Below, piece by piece: positions 54,283 to 64,000 of a stretch of 64,000 nucleotides of DNA. The DNA is from Paracoccus jeotgali (GTDB lineage Bacteria; Pseudomonadota; Alphaproteobacteria; Rhodobacterales; Rhodobacteraceae): contig NZ_CP025583.1 of the NCBI RefSeq assembly GCF_002865605.1, positions 910,501 through 974,500 on the forward strand, in the 5' to 3' direction. A program made the translations under genes and the position numbers. How positions within the stretch are numbered: position 1 is the stretch's first letter; each line of letters opens with the position of its first letter. The notes under the pieces were generated by a model. That model saw only the letters and a program-made list of their open reading frames with translations, had not been told where the DNA came from and ran no database searches.

Positions 54283-55458
54283 TCACCCCTGCGGCAGCAT
54301 CTCGGACAGATAGCGCATCATGTTACCGCCCATCACCTTGGCGATCTGCGCCTCGGTCAGCCCGGCATCCAGCAGCGCCTGCGTCAGCGCCGCCAGCCCC
54401 GCCACATCGAAAGGCGCATCGACCGAGCCGTCGTAATCCGACCCCAGCGAGACGTGATCCTCGCCCGCGACCGCAATGGCGGCCCTGATCGCGCCCGCGA
54501 TATCGGCGGGAGTCTTGCCGCAGACCACGTCGGACCAATAGCCGATGCCGATCAGCCCGCCCTTGGCGGTGATCTGGCGGATCAGATTGTCGTCAATATT
54601 GCGGGGCGTGTCGCAATGGCTGCGGATGCCGGTATGGGACAGGATCGGGCGCGTGCCGTCGATGGCCAGCACGTCGCGGATCAGCTGCGGGCTGGCATGG
54701 GCGAGGTCGATGATCATGTCGCGGGCCATCATTTCGTCCACCCCCTGCCGCCCGAAAGCGGTCAGCCCCTGATCGCCCTGCCCATGCAGGCTGCCGCCGA
54801 TCCGGTTGTCAAAGAAATGCGTCAGCCCGAGCAGCCGGAACCCGGCATCGTAAAGCGTGTCGAGATTGGCGAGATCCCCCTCGAGCGGGTGCGCGCCTTC
54901 TGACCCAAGCAGGATGCCGACGCCCCGGCCCCCCGCCGCGCGATCCGCCAGCACCGCATCCAGATCGGCGCGGGTCAGGATCAGGCGGAGCTGGTCGGGC
55001 GCCGTGCGGGCATAGCGCTGCAGCGCCTCGGCCTGCACCAGCGCGCGCTGCTTCAGGCTGGTCCAGCTGCGGATGGGGCGAAGCTGGCCGATGAACAGCG
55101 GGGTGATGTTGTCGGGCGCCTCGGCGCTGTTCTGGCTGTAGTTCTGGCCGCGCGGGCTTTTCGTGACGGTGGTATAGACTTGCACGGCGACGTTGCCCTC
55201 GGCCAGGCGCGGGATGTCAGTATGGCCGCGCGTGCCGCGTTCCAGCAGGTCGCGGTCCCACAGCAGCGCGTCGGCGTGCCAGTCGCCGATCACCAGACGG
55301 TCATGCAGGGCCCGGGCCTCGGCGCTGACCGGCCAGCCCTCGGGCGGGGCGGTGACGGGGTTGAGGTTGCGTTCCAGAAACCCCGGCGCGAACACGAAGA
55401 ACGCCGTCGCGGCAAGGATCGTCAGGGCGAGAAGGGCGATCAGGGTCTTGCGCAGCAT
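54283..55458 (-). CDS. M19-family membrane dipeptidase
   Basis: This encodes 391 residues from ATG 55458. An N-terminal membrane anchor/signal (LIALLALTILAATAFFVFAP) places the enzyme in the periplasm. M19 zinc motifs: VIGDWHADALLWDRD (HxD), LGSEGAHPLEGD (Glu), LAHASP (His) and ILSHTGIRSHCDTPRN (His), then LGSDYDGSVD. It cleaves dipeptides. It lies in a row of separate enzyme genes on the reverse strand. Confidence 0.9.
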   Translation of the reverse strand: MLRKTLIALLALTILAATAFFVFAPGFLERNLNPVTAPPEGWPVSAEARALHDRLVIGDWHADALLWDRDLLERGTRGHTDIPRLAEGNVAVQVYTTVTKSPRGQNYSQNSAEAPDNITPLFIGQLRPIRSWTSLKQRALVQAEALQRYARTAPDQLRLILTRADLDAVLADRAAGGRGVGILLGSEGAHPLEGDLANLDTLYDAGFRLLGLTHFFDNRIGGSLHGQGDQGLTAFGRQGVDEMMARDMIIDLAHASPQLIRDVLAIDGTRPILSHTGIRSHCDTPRNIDDNLIRQITAKGGLIGIGYWSDVVCGKTPADIAGAIRAAIAVAGEDHVSLGSDYDGSVDAPFDVAGLAALTQALLDAGLTEAQIAKVMGGNMMRYLSEMLPQG

Positions 55459-55570
55459 CGGGCGTTCCTTTGCAATCGGGCCTGCGCCGTAAGGCGCGCC
55501 CGGCCAAGGGGAAACCCGCCGGGCGTGCCGCGTCATTTGGGGCGGCGTGTCACCGCCGCCCGCCTTGCCG

Positions 55571-57430
55571 TCAGTCCGGCAGCGCCTCGAGCTGGTCGAT
55601 GAAGTCCTCGATCATCTGCAGACCCTTGTCCCAGAAGGCCGTGTCGGACGCGTCCAGACCGAAGGGCGCCAGCAATTCCTTGTGATGCTTGGACCCACCG
55701 GCCGAGAGCATGTCGAAATACTTCTGCTGAAAGCCCTCGGGCGCGGCCTGATAGGCGGCGTAAAGCGCGTTCACCAGCCCGTCGCCGAAGGCATAGGCAT
55801 AGACATAGAAGGGCGAGTGCACGAAATGCGGGACATAGGACCAGAAGGTCTCGTATCCCGGCATGAACTCGAAGGCCGGGCCGAGGCTTTCGGTCGCCAC
55901 ATCCATCCAGATCGCGTTGATGTCGTCGGGGGTCAGCTCGCCCTCGGCCCGCGCGGCGTGCAGGCGCAGCTCGAAATCATAGAAGCTGATCTGGCGGACG
56001 ACGGTGTTGATCATGTCCTCGACCTTGCCGGCCAGCAGCGCCTTTTTCTGCGCCGGATCGGTGGTCTCGGCCAGCAGCTTGCGGAAGGTCAGCATCTCGC
56101 CAAAGACCGAAGCCGTTTCCGCCAGCGTCAGCGGCGTGGAGGACAGCAGCTCGCCCTGCTGCGCGGCCAGCCGCTGATGGACGCCGTGGCCCAGCTCATG
56201 CGCCAGGGTCATCACGTCGCGCGGCTTGCCCAGATAGTTCAGCATCACATAGGGGTGCGCGGTGGTCACGGTCGGATGGGCGAAGGCGCCGGGCGCCTTG
56301 CCGGGCTTGACGGCGGCGTCGATCCAGCCGCGGTCGAAGAACGGCTCGGCCAGTTCCGCCAGACGCGGCGAAAAGCCCGCATAGGCGTCCAGCACGGTCT
56401 GGCGCGCCTCGTCCCAGCCGACGCTGCGCGGGGTTTCGGTCGGCAGCGGCGCGTTGCGGTCCCAAACCTGCAGCTTGTCCAGCCCCAGCCAGCGGGCCTT
56501 CAGCTTGTAATAGCGGTGCGAGATGCGCGGATAGGCGCGGGTGACGGCGTCGCGCAGCGCCTCGACCACCTCGGGCTCGACATGGTTGGCGAGGTGGCGT
56601 CCATATTCGGGCGAGGGCATCTTGCGCCACTTGTCCTCGACGGCCTTTTCCTTGGCCAGCGTGTTGTGGATGCGGGCGAACAGCTTGACCCTGTCGCCAA
56701 AGACCTGCGCCAGCGCGCGGGCCGCCGCCTCGCGCCGGGCGCGGTCATGGTCGGTCAGCAGGGTCAGCGCGGCCTCGAGCTGCATCTCTTCGCCGTCGAT
56801 CTGGAAGGTCAGACCGGCCATCGTCTCGTCGAACAGCCGGTTCCATGCGGCGGCCCCGACGACGGAGTTGTCGTGCAGGAATTTTTCCAGCTCATCGGAG
56901 AGCTGGTGCGGACGCATGGCGCGCATGCGGTCGAAGACCGGCTTGTAGCGCGCGGGACCGTCGGGCGCGGTGAACAGCGCCTGATAATGATCGTCGGGCA
57001 CGCGGTTGAATTCGAGGCTGAAAAACACCAGCGGCGTGGTCGCGTCGGTGATCCGGGCCTGAATGTCCGACATCTGCTTTGCCCGGGCGGAATCGGTGGT
57101 GTTCTGGTAATAGCGCAGCCCGACATAGGACATGATGCGGCCGACGAGGATGTCGATTTCCTCGTATCGCTGGATCGCGTCCAGCATGCCGGGCGCGTCC
57201 AGCGCGGCCAGCTTGCCTTCGTAATCGGCGGCGAAAGCTGCGGCCTTTTCCTCGACCGCCTCCAGATCGGCGGTCAGTTCGGGCGCGTCGGGGGCGGGGT
57301 AGAGGTCGGTCAGATCCCAGTCGGGCAGGGCGCCGAACTCGGTCTGGGTCGCGGACAGCCCGGCCGAGGGGCCGGCGTCGCGGACGGTGTCATGCAGGGG
57401 GCGGCGGAGAAACTCGCGGTCAGGGCGCAT
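55571..57430 (-). CDS. pepF: Oligoendopeptidase F, M3 family
   Basis: This encodes 619 residues from ATG 57430. It has the zinc motif TLAHELGHGVHQRLAAQQGE (HExGH) and the third-ligand region ETASVFGEMLTFRKLLAETT. The length is right for PepF-type M3 peptidases. It degrades short peptides in the cytosol. A neighbouring hydrolase gene follows on the same strand with 49 bases between them. Confidence 0.9.
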   Translation of the reverse strand: MRPDREFLRRPLHDTVRDAGPSAGLSATQTEFGALPDWDLTDLYPAPDAPELTADLEAVEEKAAAFAADYEGKLAALDAPGMLDAIQRYEEIDILVGRIMSYVGLRYYQNTTDSARAKQMSDIQARITDATTPLVFFSLEFNRVPDDHYQALFTAPDGPARYKPVFDRMRAMRPHQLSDELEKFLHDNSVVGAAAWNRLFDETMAGLTFQIDGEEMQLEAALTLLTDHDRARREAAARALAQVFGDRVKLFARIHNTLAKEKAVEDKWRKMPSPEYGRHLANHVEPEVVEALRDAVTRAYPRISHRYYKLKARWLGLDKLQVWDRNAPLPTETPRSVGWDEARQTVLDAYAGFSPRLAELAEPFFDRGWIDAAVKPGKAPGAFAHPTVTTAHPYVMLNYLGKPRDVMTLAHELGHGVHQRLAAQQGELLSSTPLTLAETASVFGEMLTFRKLLAETTDPAQKKALLAGKVEDMINTVVRQISFYDFELRLHAARAEGELTPDDINAIWMDVATESLGPAFEFMPGYETFWSYVPHFVHSPFYVYAYAFGDGLVNALYAAYQAAPEGFQQKYFDMLSAGGSKHHKELLAPFGLDASDTAFWDKGLQMIEDFIDQLEALPD

Positions 57431-57479
57431 CGGGACTTCCTTTCTGTTGTCCCTGATGTGCAGGCTGCGGGTCGCGGGA

Positions 57480-58523
57480 TCAAGCCCCGCTGTCCATTGC
57501 CTGGGCCTCGGCGTCGACAAGCTCCGGGTCGGTCGCGGTGTCGTGCGATTTTATGGGCGCAGCAGGCGATTCGGGTTCGGCGCTGTCGCCATAGACCAGT
57601 TCGAGGAAGGCGAGCAGAAAGCGGTCCTGCAGCTCGGGCCGTTCCATCATCACCTCGTGGTGACCGTCGGGCAGTTCCAGCAGCCTCGCATCGGGCCATT
57701 CGGCGGCGCGTTTGCGGATCGCGGGGGCCGAGACGATCATCTCGCGCGAGCCGAGCGTGATCAGCGCCGGCAGATCGGGGGCGGGCAGGGTTGCCAGCCG
57801 GCGACATTCGCGCAGCGCCTCGCCCACCCAGCGGAAGCTGGCCCCGCCAAGGGTCAGCTCGGGCCAAGCCGCCGCCTCGCGCAGCAGCCGCGCCCAGCTA
57901 TCGGCATCGCCCGTCAGCATGTTGTCGCGGAACGGCTCGTCCAGCACATAGGTGCCCTCGCCGCCGGTGCCAAAGGCCGCGCGTCCGCCGCGCCCCAGCC
58001 GACCGGCAACGCCGGACAGGCCAAGGGCGAAGCCCTGCGGGATGGGCGCGTGATTGATGCCCCACATCGGCGCCGAAAAGGTCGCGGTGGACACCGGCAG
58101 CCCGTTTTCCAGCGCCGCAAGCCCGATGGCGCCGCCCATGGAATGGGCCAGCAGATGCCACGGCTCGGGCAGATCGAGCGCGGTCGCGGCCTCGACCATG
58201 GCCAGCACATCCAGCTGATATTGCGCGAATTCGTCGATATGGCCCAGCCGGTGCCGGTCCTGCAGCCGGTCCGCCAGCCCCTGACCGCGCCAATCGATGG
58301 TCAGCACGTTCAGCCCGGCATCGGTCAGCCGGGCGGCAAAGGGGCCGTATTTCTCGACATATTCGGTGCGGCCGGGGAACAGCAGCACCGTGCCTGCGGC
58401 GTCGGTGGCCCGCCACAGCGCCGCGCGCAGGCGGATGTCGTCATCGCTGCGCAGCCAGAAGGCCTGCGCCGGACGCTGCGTCGTGTCGTCGAACTGATGG
58501 AAGGGGGCAGATGTTGGCGTCAT
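57480..58523 (-). CDS. Alpha/beta hydrolase, lysophospholipase-like
   Basis: This encodes 347 residues from ATG 58523. The fold has LLFPGRTEYVEKYGPFAARL (oxyanion-hole region), LAHSMGGAIGL (nucleophile elbow with Ser) and PDGHHEVMMER (catalytic His); the Asp is expected before it. It resembles PldB-type lysophospholipases. The substrate is uncertain. It is immediately upstream of pepF. Confidence 0.85.
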   Translation of the reverse strand: MTPTSAPFHQFDDTTQRPAQAFWLRSDDDIRLRAALWRATDAAGTVLLFPGRTEYVEKYGPFAARLTDAGLNVLTIDWRGQGLADRLQDRHRLGHIDEFAQYQLDVLAMVEAATALDLPEPWHLLAHSMGGAIGLAALENGLPVSTATFSAPMWGINHAPIPQGFALGLSGVAGRLGRGGRAAFGTGGEGTYVLDEPFRDNMLTGDADSWARLLREAAAWPELTLGGASFRWVGEALRECRRLATLPAPDLPALITLGSREMIVSAPAIRKRAAEWPDARLLELPDGHHEVMMERPELQDRFLLAFLELVYGDSAEPESPAAPIKSHDTATDPELVDAEAQAMDSGA

Positions 58524-58600
58524 GCCGGTGCTGTAGCACAATCCGCAGCGGTTGGAAGCGCGCATTGGCGCCCCCGACCGCGCGGGATCGCGTCAGGCGA

Positions 58601-58888
58601 TCAGGACAGCGCCGAGCCCAGCTTCATCGCCAGCCCGATATTGCCGTCGATGCCCAGCTTGCCCGACATATAGGCCATGGTCGGATTGACCGAGCCGTCC
58701 AGCAGCCCCTCGAACGTCTCGCGGCTGGCGGTCAGGGTGACGTCGGCCTCTTCATCGCCGGCGCGCGCGCCCTCGGAATCGACCATGATCGAGCCCTCGT
58801 CCTTGATGACGAATTTCGCGGTACCGTCCGCAAAGCCGCCCAGCTTTTCGTTCAACGCGGCGACGGCGCCGGGGATCACATTGCTCAT
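58601..58888 (-). CDS. SCP2 sterol-binding-domain protein
   Basis: This encodes 95 residues from ATG 58888, which has GGAGAAACC upstream. It has the SCP2 pattern: FVIKDEGSIMVDSEGARAGD, ADVTLTASRETFEGLLDGSV and NPTMAYMSGKLGIDGNIGLA. It probably binds lipid-like molecules. It is divergent from the TPR gene. Confidence 0.88.
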   Translation of the reverse strand: MSNVIPGAVAALNEKLGGFADGTAKFVIKDEGSIMVDSEGARAGDEEADVTLTASRETFEGLLDGSVNPTMAYMSGKLGIDGNIGLAMKLGSALS

Positions 58889-58942
58889 CGGTTTCTCCTT
58901 CTTCGGCTGGCGGGTCCCAGCCTGTCGGTTTACAAGACCTGT

Positions 58943-59512
58943 ATGAACAGGCGCGTCCCGATTTTCCATCATGCCCTTGCGGCAATTGCCACCGCTATCT
59001 GCACGACCGGCGCTTTTGCCGGCGGGGCGGTCGCCGCTGCCGCCGATCCGGCGCTGTTCGACATGCTGGCCAGCCAGAACGGCGACGGCTGGATCAAGGC
59101 CGAGGCCGAGATCCTGACTGCGTGGGAGGATACCGGCTCGGACGCGCTGAACCTGATCCAGCAGCGGGGCGAGGATGCGCTGGATCAGGGCGACTACGTT
59201 GCGGCCATCGGGCATCTGACCGCGCTGACCGACCACGCGCCCGAGCACGCGATGGGCTTTCAGCTGCGTGGAATGGCCTTCTGGCTGAACGGCGATTACG
59301 GCCCCGCCGCCGCCGATCTGGCCCGCGCCCTGACGCTCGAGCCGCGGCAATATCTGGCGCTGACCCAGCTTGGCACCATGCTTGAAGAACTGGGCGATAT
59401 CGACCGCGCCGCCGATGCGCTGCGACGCAGCCTGTCGATCAACCCCCACCAGCAGGACGCCCGCGACGCGGCGGCCCGGCTTGACACGGCCGATAGCGGC
59501 ACGTCCATCTGA
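58943..59512 (+). CDS. Exported TPR-repeat protein
   Basis: This encodes 189 residues with a signal peptide (LAAIATAICTTGAFAGGAVA then AAA). The TPR helices are EDALDQGDYVAAIGHLTALT, MAFWLNGDYGPAAADLARAL and MLEELGDIDRAADALRRSLS. It is a periplasmic protein of unknown role, perhaps a scaffold. It is 22 bases upstream of the helicase gene and may share its transcript. Confidence 0.85.
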   Translation: MNRRVPIFHHALAAIATAICTTGAFAGGAVAAAADPALFDMLASQNGDGWIKAEAEILTAWEDTGSDALNLIQQRGEDALDQGDYVAAIGHLTALTDHAPEHAMGFQLRGMAFWLNGDYGPAAADLARALTLEPRQYLALTQLGTMLEELGDIDRAADALRRSLSINPHQQDARDAAARLDTADSGTSI

Positions 59513-59534
59513 CGGCGCCAGAAAAGGGGCAGCG

Positions 59535-62984
<3,450 letters not shown>

Positions 62985-63030
62985 GGTCTCGGGCTAAGCC
63001 TCTGGCCAACGCCGAATGAAAACGACCCTC

Positions 63031-63063
63031 TGCCCGCCGCGTCCCTGACGCTGCGGGCATTTC
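63031..63063 (+). terminator. Hairpin after the helicase gene
   Basis: TGCCCGC (63031-63037) pairs with GCGGGCA (63053-63059), followed by TTT. It lies about 50 bases after the helicase stop. Confidence 0.45.
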
Positions 63064-63109
63064 CATTTGACGAGAGTCGGCTTGCCGTGCCGCGCGTCGC
63101 ATCAATCCG

Positions 63110-63295
63110 TCAGCCGAGGATGAGGTACCCGATCAGCAGAAAAAGGGCTGCCATCCCAATGGACTGTAGCCAAGTGCTGACCCGCCCGAGTTCAGCCGGC
63201 GCCTGCCAATGCCGTCGCAGAAGCCGCCGATATGCCCGCAGCACCCGCGCGACGGCTGCATGAAGAGAGGTCGGGGTTTCGTTGGGGTCGAGCAT
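63110..63295 (-). CDS. Small hypothetical membrane protein
   Basis: This encodes 61 residues. A basic part (VARVLRAYRRLLRRHWQAPA) precedes a C-terminal membrane helix (LQSIGMAALFLLIGYLILG). No family is recognised, so the gene is tentative; no strong ribosome site is seen. Confidence 0.4.
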   Translation of the reverse strand: MLDPNETPTSLHAAVARVLRAYRRLLRRHWQAPAELGRVSTWLQSIGMAALFLLIGYLILG

Positions 63296-63551
63296 GGGCG
63301 AACCCTATCACCGTCAGCGCCGAGGAAAACGAGATATTGAGGGTTCGGTGGTGTCAGTCGCGCCCAAATTCCAAGCGAGTCGCAACTCGGCGGGTGCCCG
63401 TGTAAGCACTTGACCGCAGCACCGCCAGACCCGCCACCAGTGCCACCTCCGACACAACGTCCCGCCGCAAGTTATCACTGCCCGGACCTGCCGAAGGCTC
63501 CGACGCAGCCGCCCCCGGACCAGCTAACGCGGCATACCCGCGCCCCCAAAG
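63296..63551. other. Non-coding stretch before rpsD terminator
   Basis: About 256 bases with no supported gene, RNA or repeat. The sequence is GC-rich and featureless apart from the terminator that follows. Confidence 0.4.
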
Positions 63552-63578
63552 AAAAAGGGCCGCCCCGAAGGACGGCCC
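63552..63578 (-). terminator. Rho-independent terminator of rpsD
   Basis: Reading on the reverse strand, GGGCCGTCC (from 63578) pairs with GGGCGGCCC (to 63557) around a short TTC-containing loop, followed by TTTTTC. It lies 36 bases after the rpsD stop. Confidence 0.75.
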
Positions 63579-63613
63579 ATCTTCCCGAGCGCACAGAACC
63601 TCCGCGAAGCGGA

Positions 63614-64000
63614 TCAGTTCTTGGCGTAGTATTCGACGACCAGGTTCGGCTCCATCACGACGGCATAGGGCACGTCGCCCAGCATCGGGGTGCGCACGAA
63701 GGTCGCGGTCATCTTGTTGTGGTCGACTTCGAGATAGTCCGGCACGTCACGCTCGGCCAGCGCCACGGCTTCCATCACGATGGCCAGCTGACGCGAACGC
63801 TCGCGGATCGAGACGACGTCGCCTTCCTTGACGCGATAGGACGCGATGTTGACGCGCTTGCCGTTCACCTCGATATGGCCGTGGTTCACGAATTGACGGG
63901 CGGCAAAGATCGTGGGCACGAATTTCGCGCGATAGACGACGGCGTCCAGACGACGCTCGAGCAGGCCGATCAGGTTCTCGCCGGTATCGCCGCGCACACG
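63614..64000 (-). CDS. rpsD: 30S ribosomal protein S4, 5' end outside window
   Basis: The visible 128 residues are the C-terminal part of S4: [20 protein letters not shown], the S4 RNA-binding segment [20 protein letters not shown] and the end [16 protein letters not shown]. The gene is on the reverse strand and starts beyond base 64000. S4 is an early 16S rRNA binder in 30S assembly. A terminator follows the stop. Confidence 0.95.
   Translation of the reverse strand, partial: RVRGDTGENLIGLLERRLDAVVYRAKFVPTIFAARQFVNHGHIEVNGKRVNIASYRVKEGDVVSIRERSRQLAIVMEAVALAERDVPDYLEVDHNKMTATFVRTPMLGDVPYAVVMEPNLVVEYYAKN

Noticed and set aside
55547..57760. 737-codon plus-strand frame over the pepF region
   Set aside because: It runs antisense to pepF with its HELGH zinc motif and shows no family signature of its own.

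Overview
The window is GC-rich DNA from an alphaproteobacterium, most likely family Rhodobacteraceae and probably Paracoccus or a close relative. I infer this from the core genes: an mtaB-dapF pair, an RpoH1-type sigma factor next to rluD, an Hsp20-DUF1150 pair, an Lrp regulator divergent from trxB, a fused sulfate adenylyltransferase/APS kinase, and a SUV3-like helicase. The organism call rests on gene content and style, not on a database match.

Bases 1-27683 are an accessory region. It opens with the end of a prophage: a DUF2793 tail/fibre protein, a small membrane protein, an M15 endolysin with a C-terminal membrane anchor, and an Rz/Rz1-like spanin pair in which the Rz-like frame is broken. 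A divergent Vsr endonuclease and Dcm-type cytosine methylase follow. Next is an FtsK-like ATPase cut short by an IS3-family element, a graveyard of IS fragments, an exported M20 amidohydrolase, and a complete type I restriction-modification operon (hsdM, hsdS, a DUF4268 nuclease-like gene, hsdR) with a DUF6998-like gene downstream. Then comes a nested IS block. An IS21-family element (17362-23501) carries an IS66 element near its left end, with a perfect 8-bp target duplication, and an IS3 element in the 3' end of istA, with a 3-bp duplication. Right of the block are a DUF262-AlbA_2 fusion protein (a good candidate for an unstudied defence protein) and an orphan TniQ-family protein that ends about 120 bp from the 3' end of a tRNA-Arg(CCT) gene, the likely island boundary. 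Most IS genes carry frameshifts.

Bases 27684-64000 are dense chromosomal housekeeping DNA: a LacI/GntR regulator, a D-amino-acid aminotransferase, a VOC protein, lolA, an SLT-type lipoprotein, mutS, mtaB, dapF, tRNA-Lys(TTT), a degenerate M48-like membrane protein, rpoH, rluD, a DUF6476 protein, a UbiK-like protein, lgt, a MidA-type methyltransferase, pgeF, an Lrp regulator, trxB, sat/cysC, two glycosyltransferases, DUF1150-hsp20, a YdcH-like protein, purE-purK-NUDIX, a BKACE enzyme, an M19 dipeptidase, pepF, an alpha/beta hydrolase, an SCP2 protein, a TPR protein, the SUV3-like helicase, and the 3' part of rpsD at the right edge.

Functional groupings are clear in several places. lgt-midA-pgeF and purE-purK-nudix overlap by a few bases and are probably translationally coupled. 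The restriction genes M-S-X-R also overlap and form one operon behind a recognisable promoter. No CRISPR array, rRNA gene, replication origin or integrase gene was seen.
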